24,974 bases of DNA. Origin: an uncultured Megasphaera sp. (GTDB lineage: Bacteria > Bacillota > Negativicutes > Veillonellales > Megasphaeraceae). The position numbers were made by a program, and so were the translations under genes. The notes under the pieces were generated by a model. It was not told where the DNA came from and made no database searches. It saw only the letters and a program-made list of their open reading frames with translations. Shown here piece after piece: positions 15,531-24,093 of the stretch (within the stretch, counting starts at the first letter, position 1; every line of letters starts with the position of its first letter). The stretch spans positions 1 to 24,974 of the forward strand of contig NZ_CATWFF010000008.1 in assembly GCF_958350005.1 (NCBI RefSeq). Reading direction: 5' to 3'.

Positions 15531-15622
15531 ATGGCAGGGGGTACGCAGCTGTATGGGGCAGCAGTGTAAAACCGGCAGAACGTGAGAACGGATAAATACA
15601 GTACAAACAGGAGGTAACTATT

Positions 15623-17284
15623 TTGGCTAAAAAGGAAAAACTCTTAGTCATTCCTCTGGGGGGCCTGGGAGAAATCGGCAAAAATATGACGGTTATCCAA
15701 TATGGAAATGATATTGTCGTCATTGATGCCGGACTGGCTTTCCCAGATGATGACATGTTCGGCATTGACCTGGTTATTCCGGATATGAGCTATTTAATTG
15801 AAAACAGGGATAAAGTGCGGGCTGTTGTCATCACCCACGGGCATGAAGACCATATTGGCGGCCTGGCATATTTACTGAATGAAGTAAATGTGCCTGTATA
15901 CGCAACCAAACTGGTATGTGGCCTTATTGAAGGCAAATTAAAGGAAAATCATATTACTAATTATGAACTGAATGAAGTGCATCACGGCGATGAAGTACAG
16001 ATTGGCTGTATGCGAGTTGGATTTATTCATACAAACCATTCTATTCCAGATGCCAGTGCACTGTATTTCAAGACACCTGTAGGTACGATCGTTCATACCG
16101 GTGACTTCAAGGTGGATTTGACGCCTGTTGACGGCCGGCTCATGGATATTCATAAATTTTCTGACCTTGGGCGCCGCGGCGTGCTGCTTCTCATGTCTGA
16201 TAGTACCAATGCAGAACGTCCTGGATATACAGAGTCTGAAATTACCGTAGGCCATGCGTTTCGCAAAGCCTTCCGCGCTGCAGCGGGACGTATTATTCTG
16301 GCAACATTTGCGTCCAATATTTCCCGTATTCAGCAGGCTATTAATACGGCTGTGCAGTTTAAGCGCAAAGTGGCTGTACTGGGACGGAGTATGGTCAATA
16401 ACGTTCAGATTGCCATTGAGCTGGGGTATCTGGACGTGCCTGAAGGCGTCCTGATTGAAGCCGATGAACTGAACCGCTACCCGGCAGATCAGATTCTGAT
16501 TTTGACGACAGGCAGCCAGGGTGAACCGATGGCCGGGCTGTCCCGTATGGCTTCGAATAACCACCGCAGCGTCAGCATCATGCCAGGCGATACGGTCATC
16601 ATATCGGCAACGCCTATTCCGGGCAATGAAACCGGTGTAGGCCGCACCATTGACAACCTCATGAAGCTTGGAGCCAATGTTATTGCCGGCAGAGACAAGA
16701 AAATTCATGTATCTGGCCACGCCAGTCAGGAAGAATTGAAGCTCATGCTCGATTTAATCCGGCCTAAGTACTTTATTCCCGTTCATGGAGAATACCGCAT
16801 GCTGAAACAGCACGGGGAATTGGCTGTCATGATGGGAGTCGAAAAAGATCATGTCCTCATTGGTGATAACGGACAGATCTTTGAATTTTCCAGCCGTTCC
16901 GGCCACAAAACGGGCCGTGTCAATGCAGGCCGCGTCTTTGTCGATGGTCTCGGTGTCGGCGATGTCGGCAACATTGTCATTCGCGATCGGCAACAGCTGG
17001 CCATGGAAGGGGTGGTCATCGTCGTCATGACGCTGGCCAAAGGGACGAGTCACGCCCTGGCCGGTCCGGATATCGTATCGCGCGGATTCGTGTATGTCCG
17101 TGATTCTGAAGAACTGATCAGTGAAGCCCATGACCGCGTCGCTGCCGTATTGGAACGGTGTGAAGCCGGAAATATCCGTGAATGGGCCGTTATTAAATCG
17201 CAGGTCCGGGATACGCTCAGCCGGTATTTGTATGAAAAAACACGGCGCCGCCCCATGATCTTGCCGATTATTATGGAAGTATAA
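15623..17284 (+). CDS. rnj: Ribonuclease J
   Basis: RNase J is the metallo-beta-lactamase-fold ribonuclease of Firmicutes, acting as 5'-to-3' exonuclease and endonuclease in mRNA turnover and rRNA maturation. The product is 553 aa, the usual size. Translation starts at the rare codon TTG 15623, supported by AGGAGGT (15609-15615) 7 nt upstream and by the family-typical start AKKEKLLVIPLGGLGEIGKN. The zinc ligands are in THGHEDHIGG (His72, His74, Asp76, His77). Other family blocks are HTGDFKVD, DSTNAERPGYT, the beta-CASP part with ATFASNISRIQQ, IPGNE, and PVHGEYRML. The C-terminal domain is present to its normal end. A terminator follows 36 nt after the stop, so it is probably mostly monocistronic. 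Only one RNase J gene is seen here, so J1 or J2 cannot be assigned. Confidence 0.96.
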   Translation: MAKKEKLLVIPLGGLGEIGKNMTVIQYGNDIVVIDAGLAFPDDDMFGIDLVIPDMSYLIENRDKVRAVVITHGHEDHIGGLAYLLNEVNVPVYATKLVCGLIEGKLKENHITNYELNEVHHGDEVQIGCMRVGFIHTNHSIPDASALYFKTPVGTIVHTGDFKVDLTPVDGRLMDIHKFSDLGRRGVLLLMSDSTNAERPGYTESEITVGHAFRKAFRAAAGRIILATFASNISRIQQAINTAVQFKRKVAVLGRSMVNNVQIAIELGYLDVPEGVLIEADELNRYPADQILILTTGSQGEPMAGLSRMASNNHRSVSIMPGDTVIISATPIPGNETGVGRTIDNLMKLGANVIAGRDKKIHVSGHASQEELKLMLDLIRPKYFIPVHGEYRMLKQHGELAVMMGVEKDHVLIGDNGQIFEFSSRSGHKTGRVNAGRVFVDGLGVGDVGNIVIRDRQQLAMEGVVIVVMTLAKGTSHALAGPDIVSRGFVYVRDSEELISEAHDRVAAVLERCEAGNIREWAVIKSQVRDTLSRYLYEKTRRRPMILPIIMEV

Positions 17285-17303
17285 CTATATACAGGAGAGT
17301 CTT

Positions 17304-17357
17304 ATGGGATTTTCCGTGTGCAAGGTGCAGGCATTTGCTCTGCACCTTGTTTTGTGA
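17304..17357 (+). CDS. Possible 17-codon leader peptide ORF before yybS
   Basis: ATG 17304 is preceded by AGGAG (17293-17297) at an ideal 6-nt distance, only 19 nt after the rnj stop. The reading frame gives MGFSVCKVQAFALHLVL and ends at TGA 17355-17357, 11 nt before the yybS start. The whole terminator hairpin 17321-17349 lies inside this frame. A ribosome moving through it would melt the hairpin and favour read-through into yybS, so it may be a leader peptide. It has no recognisable homology and could be chance: the good ribosome site is the only positive sign of translation. Confidence 0.4.
   Translation: MGFSVCKVQAFALHLVL
17321..17353 (+). terminator. Intrinsic terminator or attenuator between rnj and yybS
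   Basis: CAAGGTGCAG (17321-17330) and CTGCACCTTG (17340-17349) form a perfect 10-bp stem with a 9-nt loop, followed by TTTT (17350-17353). The T run is short, so termination may be partial. It lies within the possible leader ORF 17304-17357. Confidence 0.75.
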
Positions 17358-17368
17358 AAGGAGAGGAT

Positions 17369-18328
17369 ATGATGGAGCCGAAGCGTATTACGCCGATTAC
17401 AACGGCGGGCTGCTTCGCCGCAATCTTGCTGATTTTGGCTGTTCTCAGCAGATATGTGCCTTTTTTCTCGTATGTTGGCTATTTTATCATGCCTATTCCC
17501 GTTACGATTATTTACATGAAATTCGGTCTGCGCCAGGCCGTTATGCTGGGAATTGTCGTAGGTATACTCATGAGTGTTTTCATCGATCCCTTGTCGGCAG
17601 TCATTCAGATGATTACCTTTTCTTCTGTCGGCCTGGCTTTGGGCGCCGGATTCCAGCGGAACTGGCCGCCTGTCAAGATGCTGGGACTCGTTACAGCCGC
17701 CCTGATTGGCGCATCCATCTTGCTGATGGGAGCCATGTATGCCCTGATGGATCTCAATGTATTCACCATGCTGGACAGTGCCTTTGATATGGTATCAGAA
17801 CAGGCTATTGAGCAGTATAAAAACAGCGGCATGTCAGACGTGCAGCTGGCTGAAACCAAAATGCAGCTTCAGGAAATGCGCCGCCTTCTGCCGTCTATGC
17901 TGCCCATGTTCATGTGTCTGGCCATGGCTATCGTTGCCTATATCAATGTAAAGGTTTCTCAATTGGTACTGCAGCGCCTTGGCTTTTCGATTCAGCCCTT
18001 TTTGCCGATTCGTTATTGGGAAATACCGCGCGGTGTGATATACTTATATGTATTGGCGTTAGTCATGAAATACTGGGGTACGACGCGGAACATTGAATGG
18101 CTTAACAGTATCGGCGTGAATCTGAATCAAATGGCATTCTTTTTCATTTGTATTGAAGGATTGGCCTTTGTGCTCTATTTTCTGGACCGACGCTTCCACA
18201 TTCGCACGGCCTTGCAGGTTATGCTTATCGTTCTGTTTTTTATTATGCCTCTCTTTTCGTATGCCGCTTTCATCATCGGCATTATGGATTTATTGACGAA
18301 TTACCGTAAAAAACAGCGCTCTGTGTAA
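17369..18328 (+). CDS. yybS: YybS family (DUF2232) integral membrane protein
   Basis: This 319-aa, very hydrophobic protein belongs to the YybS/DUF2232 family of Firmicutes, whose biochemical role is not settled. About eight membrane segments are visible, e.g. CFAAILLILAVLSRYVPFF, the stretch around GIVVGILMSVF, LGLVTAALIGASILLMGAMY and the final ALQVMLIVLFFIMPLFSYA. A charged, helical insert (~145-185) separates the first four or five from the rest. ATG 17369 follows AAGGAG (17358-17363) by 5 nt; ATG 17372 is an equally good start at 8 nt. The order yybS-gdpP-rplI-dnaB is the classic Firmicute arrangement, which supports the identification. The short 17-nt gap to gdpP suggests co-expression with the c-di-AMP phosphodiesterase. 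Confidence 0.85.
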   Translation: MMEPKRITPITTAGCFAAILLILAVLSRYVPFFSYVGYFIMPIPVTIIYMKFGLRQAVMLGIVVGILMSVFIDPLSAVIQMITFSSVGLALGAGFQRNWPPVKMLGLVTAALIGASILLMGAMYALMDLNVFTMLDSAFDMVSEQAIEQYKNSGMSDVQLAETKMQLQEMRRLLPSMLPMFMCLAMAIVAYINVKVSQLVLQRLGFSIQPFLPIRYWEIPRGVIYLYVLALVMKYWGTTRNIEWLNSIGVNLNQMAFFFICIEGLAFVLYFLDRRFHIRTALQVMLIVLFFIMPLFSYAAFIIGIMDLLTNYRKKQRSV

Positions 18329-18345
18329 GATTCAGGGGGAGAATT

Positions 18346-20361
18346 ATGTTTAAGAAAATGCTGTCGCGGCGAAGTGCGGAACCGGCATATTGCATTATGG
18401 TTCTGCTTTTAGCAATTATTGCCGTATATAATTGGGTTATTGCTCTGCTGGGCCTTATCCTCATCGTTGGGGCCTATGTGCTGACCCGTAAAAATACGAA
18501 TGAGCGGCGACGGGAAATTAATCAGTTATTTGATGCAATTTCACGCAGTGTAGACCAGGCATCGACGTATGCCGTGCAAAATCTTCCTATTGGCATTGCC
18601 ATTGTCGACATGCAGTCCAGTTTGTGCTGGGCCAACAGCGTGTTTCGCGACTGGATTGGCGATATCGATAACGACCAGAAACTGGATCACATTATGCCTA
18701 ACCTCAAAATTGATAAATTCTGGGGGAAGTTTGGCTACTTTTTTGAACATATTGGTCAGCGGTATTACCGTGTTGTCTACAAATATTTGCAGACCGAAGC
18801 GGCAGAAGATGACAACTACCTCATATTATATTTTGAAGATATTACAGAAACGGAAATGCAAAAGCTGAACTGCATTGCTGCCGTTCCCGTTATTTGTGAC
18901 ATTGAAATCGATAATATGGAAGAAGTCGGTAAGGGCATGTCTTCTGTGCAGCAGACAACGTTGTGGACGAATGTCAATAACTGTCTGATTGATGAACTTA
19001 CTGCATATGGCGGATTTGTACGGGCTTATGGAAATCAGAAGTACTTTGCCTGCCTGAGCCGTAAAGCCTTAAATACACTTAAAGACGACAACTTTTCCTT
19101 TTTTGAAAAAATTCGCATGATTCACACGGTAAATCGCATTCCCGTGACGATCAGCATGGGTGTGGCCGCTTTTCCGGAAGAGGATATCACTAAGGGCATG
19201 GTCAATTTTAATGAGCTGGCCGATAAAGCACAGGCCGGACTGGATCTGGCTCTTGGGCGCGGCGGCGATCAGGCTGTCGTATATGAAGAGGACGGCTCAC
19301 CTCACTTTTATGGCGGCAAGACCCGTTCTGTAGAAAAAAATACCCGTGTCCGGGCCCGCGTGGTGGCTCAGGCTATTCATGAACTGATTGATACGAGTGA
19401 TCTGGTTCTTGTTATGGGTCATGAACGGGAAGATTATGACAGCATCGGTTCAGCCGTCGGCGTAGCTCATATGGCGCGGCTGGCCGGAAAGGATGTCCAT
19501 ATCGTCGTCAGCAAGCAGACTGACGCTATTCGGCGGCTGGAAAAGCAAATATTGGATATTGCAAAATTTAAAGATCTGCTCATTACTGCTGAAATTGCCG
19601 AAGAACTGTGCAACAGTCAGACCCTGTTGTTTATTGTTGACACGAGCAGACCGGACATGACCGTAGCGCCGTCACTGATGGATAAAACAGATCAGCGTGT
19701 CGTTATTGACCATCACCGCCGCAGTTCTGATTTCATCAAAAAGCCACTGCTTACGTATATTGAACCGTCCAGTTCGTCAACTAGCGAACTGGTGACGGAA
19801 CTGCTGCAGTATTATCAGGATGATGTGGAACTGGAAAAAATCGAAGCGACAGCACTGTATGCCGGCATTATTGTGGATACGAAAAACTTTGCTGTCCAAA
19901 CCGGTGTACGTACCTTTGATGCAGCTTCCTATCTGCGCCGCTGCGGCGCTGATCCGGAAATTGTGCGGGAACTGTTTCGTTCTGATTTTGTTACGGTTCA
20001 GAATAAAGCAAAAATTTTATCAGCAGCCCAGATTAACGATGGCATTGCCATTGCCTGCTGCCCGCCTGGTATCGAAAATGCTACGATTACGGCGGCCCAA
20101 ATTGCCGATATGCTCATTAATATAGATAATGTAGAAGCAAGCTTTACATTTTACGAATTATCAGATGATTGTATTGGCGTCAGCGCCCGTTCTACTGGCG
20201 ATATTAACGTACAGCTCGTCATGGAAGCCTTAGGCGGCGGCGGTCATCGGACGGTTGCCGGTGCCCAGCTCAGAGGCCGTACGATGGATGAAGCCAAAAA
20301 AGACGTCATGGCGGCGCTGAGGGAAGTTGTAAATAAAATGAAGGAGACTGAAAAAGAATGA
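18346..20361 (+). CDS. gdpP: Cyclic-di-AMP phosphodiesterase GdpP (DHH/DHHA1)
   Basis: GdpP hydrolyses cyclic di-AMP to pApA and so sets the level of this second messenger, which controls potassium, osmotic and cell wall balance. The product is 671 aa, the normal length. Two N-terminal membrane helices (~15-48) are followed by a PAS-like domain (~70-165) and a degenerate GGDEF domain (~175-310) with RIPVTISMGVAAFP but no GGDEF signature. The DHH domain starts with MGHEREDYDSIG (His359, Asp363 and Asp365 as metal ligands), continues with VDTSRPD, and contains the DHH triad at 455-457. The DHHA1 part holds GGGGHRTVAGAQLRG, the substrate-binding motif. GGGGGAGA precedes ATG 18346, and the stop overlaps the rplI start as ATGA. 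All catalytic residues look intact. Confidence 0.95.
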   Translation: MFKKMLSRRSAEPAYCIMVLLLAIIAVYNWVIALLGLILIVGAYVLTRKNTNERRREINQLFDAISRSVDQASTYAVQNLPIGIAIVDMQSSLCWANSVFRDWIGDIDNDQKLDHIMPNLKIDKFWGKFGYFFEHIGQRYYRVVYKYLQTEAAEDDNYLILYFEDITETEMQKLNCIAAVPVICDIEIDNMEEVGKGMSSVQQTTLWTNVNNCLIDELTAYGGFVRAYGNQKYFACLSRKALNTLKDDNFSFFEKIRMIHTVNRIPVTISMGVAAFPEEDITKGMVNFNELADKAQAGLDLALGRGGDQAVVYEEDGSPHFYGGKTRSVEKNTRVRARVVAQAIHELIDTSDLVLVMGHEREDYDSIGSAVGVAHMARLAGKDVHIVVSKQTDAIRRLEKQILDIAKFKDLLITAEIAEELCNSQTLLFIVDTSRPDMTVAPSLMDKTDQRVVIDHHRRSSDFIKKPLLTYIEPSSSSTSELVTELLQYYQDDVELEKIEATALYAGIIVDTKNFAVQTGVRTFDAASYLRRCGADPEIVRELFRSDFVTVQNKAKILSAAQINDGIAIACCPPGIENATITAAQIADMLINIDNVEASFTFYELSDDCIGVSARSTGDINVQLVMEALGGGGHRTVAGAQLRGRTMDEAKKDVMAALREVVNKMKETEKE

Positions 20362-20804
20362 AAGTTATATTACTGCAAGATGTCAAAAAATTGGGAAAAA
20401 AAGGAGAAATCGTAGAAGTATCGGAAGGGTATGGCCGGAATTTTCTGATTCCCCGCAAACTGGCTGCTCCCGGAACGGCTGGAAATATTAATGATGCCAA
20501 ACAGAAACAGGCCGCTGCCAAGCACAAGGCACAGGTTGCGTCTGACGAAGCTGTCGTTCTGGCCAGTCAGCTGAAAAAAGTAGAGCTCACTGTATCTGTA
20601 AAAGTCGGTGAAGGCGGCAAGGTTTTTGGCGCTATTACAGGTAAAAATATCAGTGATGCTGCAAAAGAACAATATGGCATTGATCTGGATAAGAAGAAAG
20701 TCGAAATTAAGGAACCCATTAAAGCATTGGGAACTTACGATGTAGTCATTCGGGTTCATCCTACCATTACGAGCGTTATTAAAGTCCACGTAGTAGAAGG
20801 ATAG
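20358..20804 (+). CDS. rplI: 50S ribosomal protein bL9
   Basis: bL9 binds the L1-stalk side of the large ribosomal subunit and has two globular domains joined by a long helix. The product has 148 aa, the standard size. The N-terminal domain signature MKVILLQDVKKLGKKGEIVEV and GYGRNFLIPRKLA is unmistakable. A Lys/Ala/Gln-rich connecting helix follows (~42-75), and then the C-terminal RNA-binding domain with GKVFGAITGKNISDA and IKALGTYDVVIRVHP. The ATG overlaps the gdpP stop by 4 nt, and the nearest ribosome site, AAGGAG (20340-20345), is 12 nt away, so translational coupling to gdpP is likely. A small GACGGC-ATGA-GCCGTC hairpin without a T run follows the gene (20812-20827). Confidence 0.97.
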   Translation: MKVILLQDVKKLGKKGEIVEVSEGYGRNFLIPRKLAAPGTAGNINDAKQKQAAAKHKAQVASDEAVVLASQLKKVELTVSVKVGEGGKVFGAITGKNISDAAKEQYGIDLDKKKVEIKEPIKALGTYDVVIRVHPTITSVIKVHVVEG

Positions 20805-20811
20805 GGCAAAA

Positions 20812-20827
20812 GACGGCATGAGCCGTC
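20812..20827 (+). repeat. Short hairpin between rplI and lonC
   Basis: GACGGC (20812-20817) pairs perfectly with GCCGTC (20822-20827) around an ATGA tetraloop. It is followed by CTGTGAGG rather than a T run, so it is not a terminator. It ends 4 nt before the GAGGG ribosome site (20832-20836) of the next gene and may affect its translation or RNA processing. Confidence 0.5.
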
Positions 20828-20843
20828 CTGTGAGGGTACGCGC

Positions 20844-22760
20844 ATGAAAGAATTACTCGATAAATTGCTGCAGCGTCATAAGTATCTGGAACCGACGGCA
20901 GAAGAAGAACTGCGCCGTCAGGTCAATGTGCTGTACGGTGCATTTACGGGGCTCATTGGGTCTGAAAAAATGGTGCTTCGGGCCAGTAAGTATTCGGCAC
21001 TGGCATATATTCATTCTGAAGATCCCCGTCAGCGTCTGGTCGGACTGCAGCGCCTGGTATATGAAGATGCATCGTACGATCGTATTCCTACGGATGACGA
21101 CGTCGTTGCCGTCATTAATGGACTGGAAAATGTGCTGGCAGAAATGCTGGCCCGCCAGGCCGTAGAAGAACGACTGGAAAAGAAAATTTCCCAGCGTATG
21201 GAAGAAAAACAGCAGGAATATGTTCAGGAAATCAAGATGCAGCTGATTAAAGAAGAGATGCAGGATGTCGAAACACCGCAGACCCGGCGCAAGCTCGATG
21301 AGCTGAAGAAACTGGATCAGATTCAGCTGGCCGAGTCTATTATGGAACGGGTGCGGCCTAAACGGCTCAGCAATATTGTCGGACAGGCGCGGGCTGTTGA
21401 GGCTATGCAGAGCAAGCTGGCTTCTGTATATCCGCAGCACTTGCTGCTGTATGGGCCGCCCGGTGTGGGCAAGACGACAGCAGCCCGCATTGTTCTGAAT
21501 GAAGCCAAACAGCTTCCCTTTACCCCTTTTGGGCCAGATGCACCGTTTGTTGAAACTGACGGCACGACGCTGCGCTGGGACTCCCGGGACATGACCAATC
21601 CTCTGCTTGGTTCCGTACACGATCCTATTTATCAGGGGGCTCGCCGGGATCTGGCTGATACGGGCATTCCGGAGCCCAAGCCCGGCCTGGTAACGGAAGC
21701 CCATGGCGGCATTCTGTTTATTGATGAAATTGGCGAAATGGACCCTATGCTGCTGAACAAGCTGCTGAAAGTGCTGGAAGATAAAAAAGTTAAATTTGAG
21801 TCTGCCTATTATGATGAAGAAGATCCGTCAGTGCCGCAGTATATCAAAAAGCTGTTTGCCGAAGGTGCGCCGGCTGATTTTATTCTCATCGGCGCGACAA
21901 CGCGGGATCCGTCGGAAATTAATCCGGCAATTCGTTCACGTTGTGCAGAAGTCTTTTTTGAACCCTTAGTTCCGGCAGACATTCAGAAAATTGTAGAACA
22001 TGCAGCTGCGGAACTGCAGGCTGAGCTGGAAGACGGCGTTGCGGAGCTGATCAGCTCCTTTACCATTGAAGGGCGCAAGGCAGTCAATATTCTGGCAGAT
22101 ACGTACGGTCTGGCCGTATATCAGTCTGGCAGCAAGGAGCACGTGCGGATTACGAAGGAACACGTACACCGGGTGGCACAAATCAGCCGTCTCGTTCCGT
22201 ATGTGCTGGAAAAAGCCAGTGCTGTTCCTGTAACGGGAAAAGTATTTGGCCTGGGCGTATCCGGATATTTGGGATCGGCTATTGAGATTGAAGCCGTTGC
22301 ATTTCCGGCCCGGGAACCAGGGAAAGGCTATTACCGGTTTAATGATACAGCCGGATCGATGGCGAAAGATTCCATGTTCAATGCCGCTGCTGTCGTCCGC
22401 AGCATTACAGGCAAAGAACTGTCTGATTATGATGTGAACATCAACTTTGTCGGCGGCGGCAATATTGATGGCCCGTCGGCAGGCTGTGCTATTACGACGG
22501 CCCTTATTTCGGCCATTACCGGGGTTCCGGTCCGGCAGGACATTGCACTGACTGGGGAAATTTCCATACGCGGTCAGGTCAAGCCCGTCGGCGGTGTGTT
22601 TGAAAAGGCCTATGGCGCCAGCCAGGCTGGCATGAAAGCCATCATTATTCCCAAAGAAAATGAGCCAGATCTGCCGGCTCATCATTTGCAATTACAGATT
22701 CACAGCGTCACAACTATTCAGGAAGCACTGGATTTGATGCTGGTAAACAGGAGTGAATAA
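20844..22760 (+). CDS. lonC: LonC-type ATP-dependent protease
   Basis: This is a Lon-family AAA+ protease of 638 aa, shorter than LonA because it lacks the large N-terminal substrate domain. It has its own ~180-residue N-terminal region, with a helical bundle and a charged coiled coil (~105-170), which fits the LonB/LonC branch of Firmicutes. Walker A is GPPGVGKT (204-211) and Walker B ILFIDE (290-295), with an ATTRDPSEINPAIRSRC sensor/arginine-finger block. In the protease domain the catalytic Ser545 lies in GPSAG and Lys588 in VFEKAYGA, a spacing of 43, the same as in LonA. Substrates are unknown. The LonB/LonC branch is usually tied to sporulation, whereas this copy lies in a growth-related operon between rplI and dnaB. 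GAGGG (20832-20836) is the ribosome site for ATG 20844. Confidence 0.87.
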   Translation: MKELLDKLLQRHKYLEPTAEEELRRQVNVLYGAFTGLIGSEKMVLRASKYSALAYIHSEDPRQRLVGLQRLVYEDASYDRIPTDDDVVAVINGLENVLAEMLARQAVEERLEKKISQRMEEKQQEYVQEIKMQLIKEEMQDVETPQTRRKLDELKKLDQIQLAESIMERVRPKRLSNIVGQARAVEAMQSKLASVYPQHLLLYGPPGVGKTTAARIVLNEAKQLPFTPFGPDAPFVETDGTTLRWDSRDMTNPLLGSVHDPIYQGARRDLADTGIPEPKPGLVTEAHGGILFIDEIGEMDPMLLNKLLKVLEDKKVKFESAYYDEEDPSVPQYIKKLFAEGAPADFILIGATTRDPSEINPAIRSRCAEVFFEPLVPADIQKIVEHAAAELQAELEDGVAELISSFTIEGRKAVNILADTYGLAVYQSGSKEHVRITKEHVHRVAQISRLVPYVLEKASAVPVTGKVFGLGVSGYLGSAIEIEAVAFPAREPGKGYYRFNDTAGSMAKDSMFNAAAVVRSITGKELSDYDVNINFVGGGNIDGPSAGCAITTALISAITGVPVRQDIALTGEISIRGQVKPVGGVFEKAYGASQAGMKAIIIPKENEPDLPAHHLQLQIHSVTTIQEALDLMLVNRSE

Positions 22761-22764
22761 CCTT

Positions 22765-24093
22765 ATGGAACAGCGCGTTCCACCGCAGAATGTGGAAGCT
22801 GAACAGGCCGTGCTCGGTGCCATGATGCTGGATCACAATGCCGTTGTTACGGCAATGGAAAAACTGGAACCACAGGATTTCTACCGCGACGTGCATCGGA
22901 CGATTTTTGAAGCCATGGAGCATCTTCATCACGACAATAAAGAAATCGATGTTATTACGCTGCCGGAAGAATTGCGGCGCATGAAGAAGCTCGATGATGT
23001 CGGCGGCGTGGAATATGTGCTGAGTCTGCCGACCCTCGTCGCTACGGCAGCGAATATTGAGTATCATGCCGGTATTGTAGCCGAAAAGGCGCTCTCCCGC
23101 CGTCTGATTACGACGTGCACGGAAGTGGCAGCCGAGGCTTATGACGGTGAACGAGAACCGGAAGCGCTGCTGGATGATGCAGAACGAAAAATTCTGCAGA
23201 TTTCAGAAAGCAAGCGGCGCGGTGATTTTGCTCCCGTTGGCGTCGTTGTCGAAGAAACGCTGGATAAAATTACCAAACTATATGAAAATAAAGCCGGTAT
23301 TACGGGACTGCCTACGGGGTTTCGCGATTTAGACCGCATGACTTCAGGACTGCAGCCGTCAGATTTAATTCTTATTGCAGCCCGCCCCAGTATGGGGAAG
23401 ACTGCATTTACTCTGAATATTGCGCAGAATGTCGGCGTCCGTCAGCATAAGACAGTGGCGTTCTTTTCGCTGGAAATGTCTCAGGAGCAGCTGGTGCAGC
23501 GGTTATTGTGCCAGATTGCTCATATTGATTCGCAGAAGTTGCGGACAGGACAGCTGAATACTGATGAAGAGTGGTCTAAGCTTACCGATGCCTGTGACAA
23601 ACTGTATCAGGCTCCCATTTATATTGACGATACGCCAGGTATTTCCGTTACAGAAATGCGGTCCAAAGCACGCCGCTTAAAAGCTGAACATGGTCTGGAC
23701 CTCATTGTCGTCGATTACCTTCAGCTCATGCAGGGACGAAATTCAGAAAGCCGGCAGCAGGAAATATCTGAAATTTCCCGTTCTCTCAAAGCCCTGGCCC
23801 GGGAACTGAAAGTGCCGCTCATTGCTTTGTCACAGCTGAGCCGCAGCGTGGAAAGCCGGCAGGACAAACGGCCCATGCTCAGTGACTTGCGTGAATCTGG
23901 AGCTCTTGAACAGGATGCAGATATCGTATCGTTCCTATATCGTGAAGATTATTATGATAAGGAAACGGAAAATCAGCATATTACGGAAGTTATCCTGGCC
24001 AAGCATCGAAACGGCCCTGTTGGTTCTATTAAACTGTATTTTAAGAGCGAATATACGTTATTTCTTAATTTGGATACGACTCATGAAGCTTAG
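22765..24093 (+). CDS. dnaB: Replicative DNA helicase DnaB
   Basis: This is the hexameric 5'-3' helicase that unwinds DNA at the replication fork (named DnaC in Bacillus). From ATG 22765 it has 442 aa, close to the usual ~450. The N-terminal domain opens with RVPPQNVEAEQAVLGAMMLD. The linker and RecA-like domain carry Walker A in AARPSMGKT (206-213), the FFSLEMS motif, Walker B VVDYLQLM with Asp317, and the H3/H4 region ALSQLSRSVESR and SDLRESGALEQDAD. No intein interrupts it. AGGAG (22749-22753) lies 11 nt before ATG 22765. GTG 22753 inside the lonC end would give a start resembling some DnaB N-termini (MNNLMEQRVPPQ) but overlaps that ribosome site. Its stop overlaps that of the convergent queG. 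Confidence 0.97.
   Translation: MEQRVPPQNVEAEQAVLGAMMLDHNAVVTAMEKLEPQDFYRDVHRTIFEAMEHLHHDNKEIDVITLPEELRRMKKLDDVGGVEYVLSLPTLVATAANIEYHAGIVAEKALSRRLITTCTEVAAEAYDGEREPEALLDDAERKILQISESKRRGDFAPVGVVVEETLDKITKLYENKAGITGLPTGFRDLDRMTSGLQPSDLILIAARPSMGKTAFTLNIAQNVGVRQHKTVAFFSLEMSQEQLVQRLLCQIAHIDSQKLRTGQLNTDEEWSKLTDACDKLYQAPIYIDDTPGISVTEMRSKARRLKAEHGLDLIVVDYLQLMQGRNSESRQQEISEISRSLKALARELKVPLIALSQLSRSVESRQDKRPMLSDLRESGALEQDADIVSFLYREDYYDKETENQHITEVILAKHRNGPVGSIKLYFKSEYTLFLNLDTTHEA

Noticed and set aside
15525..15585. Two short ORFs in the rnj leader (ATG 15531, 12 codons; ATG 15553, 10 codons)
   Set aside because: Ribosome sites are weak or poorly spaced and the peptides show nothing distinctive; such tiny frames are expected by chance.
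20812..20827. GACGGC-ATGA-GCCGTC as a terminator after rplI
   Set aside because: There is no T run after the stem, and a ribosome site for the next gene follows at once, so the operon probably continues through it.
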